NCBI GenBank assembly: GCA_028714475.1
Contig: JAQTNC010000010.1
Location: forward strand, 1-48,131
Length of the DNA: 48,131 nt
Source: Patescibacteria group bacterium
Lineage (GTDB): Bacteria > Patescibacteriota > Patescibacteriia > SG8-24
Reading direction: 5' to 3'
In this document: in pieces, positions 39,457-47,652 of the stretch
How the letters are laid out: each line of letters opens with the position of its first letter
How positions within the stretch are numbered: the stretch's first letter is position 1
Translations under genes and position numbers: made by a program
The notes under the pieces: model-generated
Database searches by the model: none
What the model was told of the DNA's origin: nothing
Seen by the model: the letters and a program-made list of their open reading frames with translations, nothing else

Positions 39457-42051
39457 GTGCCAGTAGTCGTCGCAATAATCATTGTTTCTTTGGCCGCTTG
39501 GGCCATCAGCCGAGCTGTCCGCAATCGGGCGGCTCGGCGGTCTTATAATCGGCTTTTGCCACTCGCGGCAGAGATACGGCAGGCCAACAGCGACTTCGAA
39601 GCGATGAACAGTCCTACAAGGTATTGCGATTATTATGACAGGGAAGGTTGGCGACAGCATTACGGATACCTAGCCGAATATCTAAATTTTGACGCCGAGT
39701 TAATTTCCACTCGTGATTCTTTGATCAACGATGTCAAGAAACTCGACGGTTACTTCAAACGATTTGATGGATTGGTTGACCTGCATAACGACGAGTACGT
39801 AAAACAAACAGCCGAGTCGATGATTCCTCTTCTCGACAGATGTGGCATCCCGCACAACCGCGACCAGCGCGAGGCGGCAGCTTGTGACGAGGCAAGCTCG
39901 CTCATTGTAGCTGGCGCCGGCACGGGCAAGACGACGACCATCCAGGCTAAGTTGGCGCACCTTATTCATGAGCGAGGCGTAAAACCGTCAGATATCCTGC
40001 TCATGACCTTTACGCGTAAGGCGAGTCAGGAATTGGTTGAGCGTCTCGAACGCATCTCGCCGGAACTGACCATCAATACTTTTCACGCCTTCGGTTACGC
40101 GGTTCTTAAGGAGACGGCAAAACAAACGCCGGATATACTTTTTCAGGAAGATGTTGATTTGTCGCGGTTTATTGATGACATCCTTAAGCAACTCATGAGG
40201 GATCCGGCCTATTGTCTCAAGGCCGTAAATTATTTCTCATACTATTTGCACCCGGTTACTTTGTTACCGGGCTTTTCTACGCTTGATGATTATTATCACT
40301 ACCGAAGTACCGAGCGCATCCTGACGTTCAAGAAGGAGGTCGTCAAAAGCCAGCAGGAGGCGATGATAGCTAATTGGCTCTATTTGCACGGCATCAATTA
40401 CGAATACGAACGCGCCTATGAACACAACACGGCTGATTCGAAATATCGTCAGTACCGGCCGGACTTCTTTTTGACCGACTACGGCATTTATTTAGAACAC
40501 TTTGGCATCGGTACGGATGGTCACGTACGTTTTGCTGGCGTGGGTGATGATAACGCTAAGGTTGAGGCGGAGTACCTTGAGGCCATGCGTTGGAAAAACG
40601 ATTTACATAAGAGTAAGGGCACACGCCTTATCGCCACCTATTCTTATGAGTTTTCAGACGGCAATTGGCAGGAGTTGCTCGAGAAAAAACTGAAAGAAAC
40701 CGGAGTGCGCATTGGCCTCATCGATATTAACGACATAATGGAGACCCTCATGATGCCAGAGGCCGTGATGGAGATCACCAACCTGATGCGGAGTTTTTTG
40801 AACCTCTTTAAGTCGGCGGCCATGACCGTGCCGGATTTATGGAAGCGGGTAGGGGAGCGCGGTCAGCAACCTCGGGAAAAAGCCTTCGTTGAGCTTTTTG
40901 TGCCGGTTTATGAGCAGTACGAGCAGTATTTAAGCGAGGCTGGCGGCATCGATTTTCATGACATGCTTGGAAAGGCTGCTTCGCTAATCGGTGACGGCGC
41001 TGTACGTCGCCAATATAGATATCTTGTTGTTGACGAGTTCCAGGATATCTCGGTGGCGAAGTATCGCCTGATAATGGCCCTGAGAAAGGCCAACCCGAAT
41101 CTGAAACTATATTGTGTCGGCGACGACTGGCAATCAATTTTTCGGTTCACCGGTTCAGACGTATCTTTAATGGCTGATTTCGAACGGTTTTTCGGTTACA
41201 CAAGGCGCATGAAGCTGGAGGTCAGCAACCGCTTTTGCGCGAATATCGCGGAGGCCAGTAACGATTTTGTTTTGCGCAACCCGATACAGATACGCAAACA
41301 GGTTCATTCAAATTATGCACTCGATGGCGGCGGCATACAGGTGTTGACGCAGACACCGGGTGCTGCTGATCTGACTGAAAGCGTGTTGGACAAACTGGAC
41401 GGCTTGGCGAAGGCAATGTCAGACACCAACAAGCAGCCAGTCACATTGAAGGTATTTATCCTAGGACGTTTTAGTCTGGCGAACCATCGGAATTACAGTT
41501 CCGTGATGATAAAAGACTGGCAGAAGAGATGCTCGAATCTTAAAATCGTCTTTAGTACCGTCCACTCCGCGAAAGGCTTAACGGCAGACTTTGTCATAAT
41601 AATTGACGTGATAAACGGATTGTTGGGATTCCCATGTCGAATTCAGGATGACCCGCTGCTCAACATCGTGTTAAGCGAACCGGAGGAATATCCGTTTGCC
41701 GAAGAACGCCGTCTCATGTACGTCGCGCTTACCCGCGCCCGGCACAAGGCATTTGTTCTGACACAAGCAGGAAAAGAATCGCCGTTTGCCCTTGAGTTGA
41801 AACGTGGCCGCATTGAGACGCGGCCGATATATCGTTGTCAGCGATGCGGGGGAAGATGGGTATTACGAACAAGCCGGTTTGGAAAGTTTTTGTCATGCAA
41901 AAACTACCCACGATGTGGCGGGAAGCTTGATCTGCGCCACGCACCGCAGGGCATCTTTGAGATGATGAAAGCCCATGAAACGGAGGTTGTTGAGTTGCCT
42001 GACAAAATACGGTTGTTGGAAGATAATATAGAAGTTAGGTCGAGTGGATAA
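39457..42051 (+). CDS. Membrane-anchored UvrD/Rep-family (helicase IV-like) DNA helicase with zinc ribbon
   Basis: 864 residues from a GTG at 39457. It opens with a hydrophobic helix (about 2-20, VVVAIIIVSLAAWAISRAV), unusual for this family. SF1 motifs follow: Q-motif region NRDQREAA, I GAGTGKT (153-159), Ia LMTFTRKASQEL, II VVDEFQDIS, III YCVGDDWQSIFRFTGSD, V STVHSAKGLTADFVII and VI LMYVALTRARHKAFVL. An insert near 280-420 with RPDFFLTDYGIYLEHFG looks like the nuclease-like insertion of helicase IV-type proteins. The C-terminus has a topoisomerase-type zinc ribbon (CQRCGG...CKNYPRCGG). Third gene of the putative defence operon; a UvrD-type partner recalls GajB of Gabija. It would unwind DNA at the membrane. 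Confidence 0.87.
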   Translation: MPVVVAIIIVSLAAWAISRAVRNRAARRSYNRLLPLAAEIRQANSDFEAMNSPTRYCDYYDREGWRQHYGYLAEYLNFDAELISTRDSLINDVKKLDGYFKRFDGLVDLHNDEYVKQTAESMIPLLDRCGIPHNRDQREAAACDEASSLIVAGAGTGKTTTIQAKLAHLIHERGVKPSDILLMTFTRKASQELVERLERISPELTINTFHAFGYAVLKETAKQTPDILFQEDVDLSRFIDDILKQLMRDPAYCLKAVNYFSYYLHPVTLLPGFSTLDDYYHYRSTERILTFKKEVVKSQQEAMIANWLYLHGINYEYERAYEHNTADSKYRQYRPDFFLTDYGIYLEHFGIGTDGHVRFAGVGDDNAKVEAEYLEAMRWKNDLHKSKGTRLIATYSYEFSDGNWQELLEKKLKETGVRIGLIDINDIMETLMMPEAVMEITNLMRSFLNLFKSAAMTVPDLWKRVGERGQQPREKAFVELFVPVYEQYEQYLSEAGGIDFHDMLGKAASLIGDGAVRRQYRYLVVDEFQDISVAKYRLIMALRKANPNLKLYCVGDDWQSIFRFTGSDVSLMADFERFFGYTRRMKLEVSNRFCANIAEASNDFVLRNPIQIRKQVHSNYALDGGGIQVLTQTPGAADLTESVLDKLDGLAKAMSDTNKQPVTLKVFILGRFSLANHRNYSSVMIKDWQKRCSNLKIVFSTVHSAKGLTADFVIIIDVINGLLGFPCRIQDDPLLNIVLSEPEEYPFAEERRLMYVALTRARHKAFVLTQAGKESPFALELKRGRIETRPIYRCQRCGGRWVLRTSRFGKFLSCKNYPRCGGKLDLRHAPQGIFEMMKAHETEVVELPDKIRLLEDNIEVRSSG

Positions 42052-42059
42052 TTAATTTC

Positions 42060-42085
42060 GGTGCCTGGCACTTTGGGGACAGTCA
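42060..42085 (+). repeat. Family 3 repeat (GTGCCTGGCACTTTGGGGAC core)
   Basis: CGGTGCCTGGCACTTTGGGG then ACAGTC. Other copies at 45109-45134 (identical core) and 45950-45974 (GTGCCCGGCACTTTGGGAC). GTGCC-TGGCAC is palindromic. Such REP-like sequences are often tied to REP-associated transposases, none of which is in this window. Confidence 0.7.
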
Positions 42086-42105
42086 CGATGATCATGCCAC
42101 AACAA

Positions 42106-42166
42106 AACCGACCCCTTGTCCTGTAGGACGAAGCGCCACTGCGCGTGGCTTTAGGGGTCGGTTGGT
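42106..42166. terminator. Branched bidirectional terminator between the helicase and the 105-aa gene
   Basis: Outer stem AACCGACCCC (42106-42115) with GGGGTCGGTT (42154-42163) encloses two smaller hairpins, TCCT/AGGA (42120-42129) and GCCAC/GTGGC (42135-42149). TTTT follows on the plus side and on the minus side. Confidence 0.7.
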
Positions 42167-42188
42167 TTTGGTCGGCGGTTCGGCCGGG

Positions 42189-42506
42189 CTATTTCGGCGG
42201 CGTGCTGACGGCCTCGACTTCCATGAGCAATATCTCCACGGGTTCGCCCGACGTCATGAGGTTTTCCGCGGCACGGGCAACCCAAGCCGGCTCGTCCTGC
42301 CAATCGGGATGCGCCAATCGGACCATGGCTGTGAGTGACGATCGGGTCGCATCCATTATTTGCGCGAGGTGACCGACATACTCTCGAGCGCTGCGCGTCG
42401 GTTTGCTCTCGAGCAAAGCGGCCGCGGCTTCGAGGTTTTCGGCCTGCAGCAGACCGCAGGGCACCAGTTGCCGACCGTGTTCGAAAAGGACGATGAAAAA
42501 GGCCAT
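42189..42506 (-). CDS. Small hypothetical protein
   Basis: 105 residues, supported by a near-perfect promoter (42564-42537 on the minus strand) and AGGAG seven bases before the ATG. The chain starts with a MAFFIVLFEHG strand, then mostly amphipathic helices (LLQAENLEAAAALLES, REYVGHLAQIMDAT, WVARAAENLMTSG) and a final EILLMEVEAV strand. The helix-strand mix suggests a small cytosolic alpha/beta domain. No family recognised. Codon use is GC-rich like the core genome, so it lies outside the AT-rich block. Confidence 0.72.
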   Translation of the reverse strand: MAFFIVLFEHGRQLVPCGLLQAENLEAAAALLESKPTRSAREYVGHLAQIMDATRSSLTAMVRLAHPDWQDEPAWVARAAENLMTSGEPVEILLMEVEAVSTPPK

Positions 42507-42536
42507 CTCTTTACTCCTGGCTGAAAATATTGGTTT

Positions 42537-42564
42537 ATTATACGTTTTTTTCCGTTTTTGTCAA
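42537..42564 (-). promoter_or_regulatory. Consensus sigma-70 promoter of the 105-aa gene
   Basis: On the minus strand: TTGACA (42564-42559), 16-base spacer, TATAAT (42542-42537). Both hexamers are perfect. Confidence 0.8.
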
Positions 42565-42596
42565 GGGCGTTGACACCCTCCGAATGTAAACGGAGT

Positions 42597-42741
42597 CAAG
42601 TCCTGAATCTTGAATTTGCGCACGTGTGAGCGGGGATAAGGTACCCCTTCGACTACGCTACGCTCCGCTCAGGGGATATTTTAAAATATGCGAATGGGCC
42701 CAAGTCCTGAATCTTGAATTTGCGCACGCGTGAACGGGGAT
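42597..42741. repeat. 41-bp direct repeats flanking a palindromic element
   Basis: 42597-42637 and 42701-42741 start CAAGTCCTGAATCTTGAATT and match in 39 of 41 positions. Between them lies a family 1-related palindrome (CCCCTTCGACTACGC...GCTCAGGGG, 42644-42675). No gene is seen in 42507-42814 apart from promoters. Confidence 0.8.
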
Positions 42742-42814
42742 TCGGCGCAACTGTTGATGTGCCGGCCAAAATTTATTATAATTATAATAAGAAACCGCCC
42801 ACAAACAACGGAAT

Positions 42815-45013
42815 ATGGTCGATATCTTAAGTATCCTGAATCCGAACAATTACGCGTTTGAATGGTTACGGTACCCCTTCTGGTTTTCGGCGATTAATGC
42901 CAGCGCGGCGCTTGGCTCCATAGTGTGGGTATTGTGGCGAGGCAACCGCAATCATCTGACGTGGGCCTATTGCGGATTGGCCGCCAGCATGTGTTTCTGG
43001 TCCAGCGCGTCCGTTTTTTCCGCCTTGGCCGCGAACGCTGATACGGCCTTGTTTTGGTATCGGATGCTCATGGCCGGAGCCATTTTCGTGCCAGTGACTT
43101 TTTACGCCTTCGTCTCGCGTCTTTTGAAACGAACAGGCCCCCGGGAGAAACTCAAGATCAGGCTGTTCTGGGCGGTATTCTTCCTTTTTTTGCTGGCGGA
43201 TTTTACGCCTTGGTTCTTGGCTGACGCGCGTTTTGTTTCGGTGGCCAGCGGCTGGTGGCCGCGCGCCCAAATACTGTTCTATATATTTTTCGCGATTTGG
43301 AGCTCGTTAGCCCTTTACGGACTGACGCTGTTGCTTCTCGGCTACCGCACCGCTATCGGCATCTACCGCAAACAGGTCGGTTTTGTGCTGTTAGGTTGCG
43401 CCATCGGTTGGACCTGCGGCCTGTCCAATTATTTCCTTTTTTTCGGCATCCCCATCCCGTCTCTGTTGAACGTCTTCGTTTCGATTTATGTCGTGATGAT
43501 CGGCGGCGCCGTTGCCCGCTACCAACTCTTCCGCGTCACGACGGCAGTGGCGGCGGGGACGATCATCGCCACCATGGCTGACCCGATGTTTGTCATCGAT
43601 GACGCCGGTGTCATCGCCGTCGTCAACCCTGCGGCCTGCCGCGCCATCGGTCGGACGGCGGACGCCCTGCTTGGCCGGCCGGTCGGGCAATTCTTGCCCA
43701 AGGCGGGCGACATCGTCGCCACCGCCCAGCGTTACCCGCAGGCGGCCGTTGAGGCCGAGCTGGCGTCGGCGGCCGGCCCGGTTCCGGTCGAGGTTACGGT
43801 CGGCGCCATCAGCGATCCGTCGGCGGTCGGCCACGTGCTCATCTGCCATGATATAAGCCAACTCAGGCGGCAGATGGACATGATTGAAAGCCAGCGGCGG
43901 CGTCTGAACGCCATCCTCAACGGCATAGGCGACGGCGTCTTCGTCGTCGGCCGCGACGGCCGAGTCGTGCTCACGAACCCGGTGGCCATGCGGCTGGTCG
44001 GCCGCAAGGAGGACGACGATGTCTCCGGCGAGCCTTTCGATCGCGTCTTCAACTTCGTCGTCAGCCCGCGCCGCGAACCGGCCGGAAGCTTTGTCCGCGA
44101 GGCCATCGCCGGCACAGCCATCGCCGAAGCCCCACTCAAGACCATGCTCGTCCCTGCTTCCGGGCCGGATTTGCCCGTGTCTGCCACAGCCGCGCCGATT
44201 ACCGGCACGGATGGCGTGTTGTTCGGCGCCGTCGTGGTTTTCCACGACGAACACCGCGAGCGTGAGCTAGACAAGCTCAGGGTCGAGTTCGTCTCCATCG
44301 CCTCCCACCAACTGAAAACCCCGCTCACGGCCATCCGTTGGCTGCTTGAGATGGCGCTCTCCAGCGAGAACGGGCCCATCTCCACCCGGCAGAAATACCT
44401 CATCGATGCCGCTCTCCACTCTAGCCTACGCATGCTGGACCTGATCAACGATCTCCTAAACGTCTCCCGCATTGAGGAGGGCCGGGTTGCCATCACGCCC
44501 GAGTCGACCAACGTGGACCGGCTCCTAGCTGATGCCGTCGCCGAGATCGCGCCGCTCTTTTCAGAGCGGAACATCAGCATCGCCAATACGGCGACCGGCC
44601 TCGGCAACCTGAACATCGACGCCAAGCTCGTCTTCCAGGCGCTGGTCAACCTGATTTCGAACGCTGTCAAGTACTCGCGGCTTGGCGGCAAGGTCACGCT
44701 CTCCGGCGAGCGCCGCCCGGACGGCGTCCTCATCTCGGTCAAGGACGAGGGCATCGGCATTCCCGCCAGCCAGTGCCAACGCGTCTTCTCCAAGTTTTTC
44801 CGGGCCGACAACGCCGTCATTTCGGATACTGAAGGCACTGGCCTAGGCCTCTTCATCGCCAAATCCATCGTCGAATCCTCCGGCGGCCGCGTCTGGTTCA
44901 AGTCTGAGGAGGGTAAGGGTTCGACTTTCTTCGTCCTGCTGCCCCTCGCCGGCAGCCCCTACCACGAGGGCGAACACGGCCTAGAGAAGGTGGACTTGAG
45001 TTGGCAACGTTGA
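42815..45013 (+). CDS. Sensor histidine kinase with 7TM N-terminus and PAS domains
   Basis: 732 residues. The N-terminus has about seven transmembrane helices (about 22-230) of the histidine-kinase 7TM type. Two PAS domains follow (about 245-360 with MADPMFVIDDAGVIAVVNPA, and 372-485 with LNGIGDGVFVVGRDGRVVLTN), then HisKA with phospho-acceptor His498 in SIASHQLKTPLTAIRW, and an ATPase domain with NLISNAVKYS, DEGIGIP and GTGLGLFI. All motifs are complete. The promoter region is very AT-rich with TATAAT-like boxes just before the ATG. As with the 5512 kinase, no response regulator is next to it, although an HD-GYP-like gene lies downstream. It senses a membrane or redox-type signal through 7TM/PAS; the ligand is unknown. 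Confidence 0.93.
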   Translation: MVDILSILNPNNYAFEWLRYPFWFSAINASAALGSIVWVLWRGNRNHLTWAYCGLAASMCFWSSASVFSALAANADTALFWYRMLMAGAIFVPVTFYAFVSRLLKRTGPREKLKIRLFWAVFFLFLLADFTPWFLADARFVSVASGWWPRAQILFYIFFAIWSSLALYGLTLLLLGYRTAIGIYRKQVGFVLLGCAIGWTCGLSNYFLFFGIPIPSLLNVFVSIYVVMIGGAVARYQLFRVTTAVAAGTIIATMADPMFVIDDAGVIAVVNPAACRAIGRTADALLGRPVGQFLPKAGDIVATAQRYPQAAVEAELASAAGPVPVEVTVGAISDPSAVGHVLICHDISQLRRQMDMIESQRRRLNAILNGIGDGVFVVGRDGRVVLTNPVAMRLVGRKEDDDVSGEPFDRVFNFVVSPRREPAGSFVREAIAGTAIAEAPLKTMLVPASGPDLPVSATAAPITGTDGVLFGAVVVFHDEHRERELDKLRVEFVSIASHQLKTPLTAIRWLLEMALSSENGPISTRQKYLIDAALHSSLRMLDLINDLLNVSRIEEGRVAITPESTNVDRLLADAVAEIAPLFSERNISIANTATGLGNLNIDAKLVFQALVNLISNAVKYSRLGGKVTLSGERRPDGVLISVKDEGIGIPASQCQRVFSKFFRADNAVISDTEGTGLGLFIAKSIVESSGGRVWFKSEEGKGSTFFVLLPLAGSPYHEGEHGLEKVDLSWQR

Positions 45014-45055
45014 TTTCTTGATTTCTCGCGGGGTCAGGTCTTGGGATGTGAATCG

Positions 45056-45089
45056 AAAACCGTGAATCTTGGCGGATTTGCGGTTTTTC
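45056..45089 (+). terminator. Terminator after the 7TM kinase
   Basis: AAAACCG (45057-45063) pairs with CGGTTTTT (45081-45088), loop about 17 bases. Moderate quality. Confidence 0.5.
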
Positions 45090-45144
45090 GTTTTGCCAGT
45101 CGCACCGCGGTGCCTGGCACTTTGGGGACAGTCAGGAACCGCAT

Positions 45145-45180
45145 TTGACACCCCCGAAGGTCGGCGTATATTGGGGGTGT
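45145..45180 (+). promoter_or_regulatory. Promoter with overlapping inverted repeat (operator-like)
   Basis: TTGACA (45145-45150), 16-base spacer, TATATT (45167-45172). ACACCCCC (45148-45155) and GGGGGTGT (45173-45180) are perfect inverted repeats that bracket the spacer and -10, placing a possible repressor site over the promoter. A further hairpin CTCCGG/CCGGAG follows just before the ribosome site. Confidence 0.6.
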
Positions 45181-45212
45181 ATGCGCTCCGGCAACCGGAG
45201 CAGGAGGTCATC

Positions 45213-45875
45213 ATGACCGCGTTCCTGCATTATTTGGACCCGTCGATTCCGCTGGATGTTCGTCTCGCGAAAGCGTACGACGAGTGCCACATCGCGCCTG
45301 ATAAGCGGCAGAAGATCGGCACCTTCCTCGCCCTCGTCAGGCTGAAGGACGAAGCGACGTACTGTCATTCCGTTCGCGTGGGTATTGTCGCGAGCCGCAT
45401 CGGCCGGTTCATGCACCTTTCCGCCAAGGCGCTTCTGTATGCCGGGCTCCTGCATGACGTCGGCAAGGCTCTGACGCTTCTCACGACCCTGCAGAAGACC
45501 GAAGACTGGACGCCGGAAGACGCGGCGGAAATGACCCGCCACGCTACGGACAGTTTCCGCATGCTGGCCGGAGTCTTCGACTTCTCGGCCGAGATCGTTC
45601 ATTGGCATCATCGGTTTCAGCGTAACGGCTATCCCGAAACGTTGCCCGCGCCGCTCCATGGCTACAGCGAGGGGACGAAGGCGGTGATTCCGATCCTGGG
45701 AAGGGTGGTGGCCCTGGCCGACCTTTATGACGCGCTCCATCGCGTGAACAGCAAGTTCGGCGCGCTGACCGGCGAGGCCATCATGCAGAAGATGCTCGAG
45801 TTCAACCCCGACCAGCGCCAGTTGATCGAGGAGCTGTACGAGGTCACCATCTTCACGACCGAAGTGTTCGCCTAG
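45213..45875 (+). CDS. HD-GYP-like metal-dependent phosphohydrolase
   Basis: 220 residues from ATG 45213, which has AGGAGG six bases upstream; the longer frame from 45069 crosses the promoter and is rejected. The HD domain shows HSVRVGIVASRIG, LLHDVGKALT (the HD pair) and RHATDSFRML, then HWHHRFQRNGYPETLP, close to the HH[E].DG.GYP signature of HD-GYP proteins, and LADLYDALHR as the last metal site. HD-GYP enzymes break down cyclic di-GMP; here the acid of HHE is Arg and the GYP is kept, so activity on c-di-GMP is uncertain. It lies 200 bases after the 7TM kinase and has its own operator-like promoter and a strong terminator. Confidence 0.85.
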   Translation: MTAFLHYLDPSIPLDVRLAKAYDECHIAPDKRQKIGTFLALVRLKDEATYCHSVRVGIVASRIGRFMHLSAKALLYAGLLHDVGKALTLLTTLQKTEDWTPEDAAEMTRHATDSFRMLAGVFDFSAEIVHWHHRFQRNGYPETLPAPLHGYSEGTKAVIPILGRVVALADLYDALHRVNSKFGALTGEAIMQKMLEFNPDQRQLIEELYEVTIFTTEVFA

Positions 45876-45910
45876 ACCCAAGCGGCTGCCCGACTGCCAC
45901 TCACACCGAA

Positions 45911-45949
45911 CCACCCCGCCCGGGTTACGCCAGGCGGGGTTGTGTTTTT
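45911..45949 (+). terminator. Terminator of the HD-GYP-like gene
   Basis: CCCCGCC (45914-45920) and GGCGGGG (45933-45939), loop CGGGTTACGCCA, then TTGTGTTTTT. A family 3 repeat follows at once (45950-45974). Confidence 0.85.
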
Positions 45950-46087
45950 ACGGTGCCCGGCACTTTGGGACATGCTGGGTTGCGTCGAGGGGGGTGTTGG
46001 GTCCCGAAAATCGAAAGCCATATACAAACGACCGCCGAGGGGGCGGTCGAGGGCGTCACCCAGAAGGTGGGTGGCGCGGTGGCGCGT

Positions 46088-46639
46088 TCAGCGGCGTTCC
46101 AGCTCGAGGCTGTTGGCCAGCGTCTCGATGTCGCGCTGCAGGAAGTTGGCCTTATAGTTCGCCGGATAGCGGAGGAAGATGGCCGCCGTCCAACCGTCAT
46201 TCCCGGGCACGGAGAGAGACATCATCCCGCCGATGACCCTTTTTGAAGGGCCGAACCAAATGAATCCGCAGGCGGAGCCATCCGGTGCTTCCCCGACCTG
46301 GAGGATTCGTGCGTCGCCGTCCAGCGCCGCCTCGTAGTTGAGTTCGCAGGACTCCATCGGCACGACGACCGAGGATGGCTGGAAGGCGATGGTACCTTTC
46401 GCCGACAGCGTGGGGTTGACGAGTTCCACGGCATGGCTGTCTTCCCAGTCGATCTTGGAGCCCTGCACCACGAACCAGCCGGGCGGCAGGGAGAGCTTGA
46501 CGTGGAGGCGTGGCTTGGCCTTGGCTGCGGTCGGCGCGGCTGTTTCGACAGCGGCTTGGGTCGCGGCGGGCTTTTGCGGGGCGGCGCAGGCAACGAGGGC
46601 GAGGGCGGTCAACAGAACGGACACGGTCAAGGAGCGCAT
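46088..46639 (-). CDS. Lipoprotein of unknown function
   Basis: 183 residues with a lipoprotein signal (lipobox LVAC, Cys18), then an Ala/Pro/Thr linker (about 19-42) and a beta-rich domain: LHVKLSLPPGWFVVQG, VELVNPTLSAKGTIAFQPS, CELNYEAAL and FIWFGPSKRVIGGMMSLS. Two later cysteines (about 98 and 123) may pair. A Shine-Dalgarno-like AAGGATGG precedes the ATG. No family recognised; the PPGW pattern is reminiscent of small secreted substrate-binding or PsbP-like domains, but this is weak. It is convergent with the HD-GYP gene and behind the metzincin gene on the same strand. Confidence 0.78.
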   Translation of the reverse strand: MRSLTVSVLLTALALVACAAPQKPAATQAAVETAAPTAAKAKPRLHVKLSLPPGWFVVQGSKIDWEDSHAVELVNPTLSAKGTIAFQPSSVVVPMESCELNYEAALDGDARILQVGEAPDGSACGFIWFGPSKRVIGGMMSLSVPGNDGWTAAIFLRYPANYKANFLQRDIETLANSLELERR

Positions 46640-46749
46640 GGCTTTTCCATCCTTTTCGCCGGAATTGGCGCGCTGAAAGTAAACCAGTCGCCGCGGCAGC
46701 GGTCAAGGGCGGGTCATAAACAAGACCTGACCTCCAACCCCATATAATA

Positions 46750-46783
46750 AGAGGCTCCCTGCTTCGGTGCGGGAGCCTCTTGG
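46750..46783. terminator. Hairpin between the metzincin and lipoprotein genes
   Basis: AAGAGGCTCCC and GGGAGCCTCTT form an 11-pair stem with loop TGCTTCGGTGC. On the minus strand it is followed by ATTATAT, so it can end the protease transcript, though the T run is poor. Confidence 0.6.
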
Positions 46784-46799
46784 CGTACGAAGACGGAAC

Positions 46800-47450
46800 C
46801 TACGACGCCGGCACCTGGCAGCAGAACACGCGGCAGAACTCCGTGCGGTCGGACACCTTGAACTGCATCTGGGACGCGAAGTCCATGGTGCTGTTCGTCC
46901 AGTACATCAAGGCGTTGGGGTCCTTGACGTGATTCAGGCCCTGGAAGTGTCCGAACTCGTGGCGAACCACGAACTCGAAGCAGGCTTGATCTACCGTGCC
47001 GTTCACCTTGTACAGGTGGTTGACGTAGATGTAGATCTCGTCTGCGAGGCCGGTGCCGCCGACGTTGGCGCCTGTCCCGTCGTCGAACGGGTCGTGCAGC
47101 AAGTGGTACGTCGCTTCGTCGTCCACGTCATAGACGACGCTCTTGCCGTCCGTCCTGTCTTCGGGCCTCGGACCGTCCGGATCATCGAACGTCCCGTTGT
47201 ATTCCATCACGCGGCGCCCGATCAGCTCCGCGGCCTGGGCGTTCCAGGCCTCGGCCTGGTCGATGACGAGACCGCGCTCGAGGTCGTTCCAATTGACGTC
47301 GAGCCAATAGGTCTTGACGGCCGGTGCCTGGCAGGTCGGGGTTGGCGTCGGGTTAATCGTGCCCTCCGTCCCATTGGGCACGTCCGTGTCGCACGCGTCG
47401 GCGACCAGGGCCACGAACAGGCAGAAAAGGACATGAGGAATGCGGTTCAC
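46800..47450 (-). CDS. Secreted or lipid-anchored metzincin-type zinc protease
   Basis: 216 residues from a GTG at 47450, with GGAGGTGA just upstream. The signal sequence ends in ALVADAC (Cys20), a non-standard lipobox, so lipid anchoring is possible but not certain. The zinc site HEFGHFQGLNH (His164, Glu165, His168, His174) is a full metzincin HExxHxxGxxH motif and is followed by a Met-turn (ALMYW, Met182), which together define matrixin-like proteases. Upstream are DELIYIYVNHLYKVNG-like strands and cysteine pairs. It would cut extracellular protein. Secreted metzincins are not common in CPR; a role in host contact is conceivable but unproven. The C-terminus has a Cys-rich end (EFCRVFCCQ). 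Confidence 0.85.
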   Translation of the reverse strand: MNRIPHVLFCLFVALVADACDTDVPNGTEGTINPTPTPTCQAPAVKTYWLDVNWNDLERGLVIDQAEAWNAQAAELIGRRVMEYNGTFDDPDGPRPEDRTDGKSVVYDVDDEATYHLLHDPFDDGTGANVGGTGLADEIYIYVNHLYKVNGTVDQACFEFVVRHEFGHFQGLNHVKDPNALMYWTNSTMDFASQMQFKVSDRTEFCRVFCCQVPAS

Positions 47451-47652
47451 GACTCACCTCCGGCGGGGTTGTAGGTTCAAGTTGTAGGGAACTAACAATT
47501 TAACATAATATAAAAAGACGGAGTTGTCAATAATTATCGGTGAAGAAAATCAGCTTAAATAAGCTAAAAATATATAATATACCGGCTGGCGTGCAAGGAG
47601 TTTTTGACGCCTCTCTTGTCGGCTGGTAACATCGTCTCGTCATCAAGAATTT

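Noticed and set aside
45069-45212. Longer N-terminus for the HD-GYP-like protein
   Set aside because: The extension crosses a family 3 repeat and the promoter; the ATG at 45213 has a proper AGGAGG.
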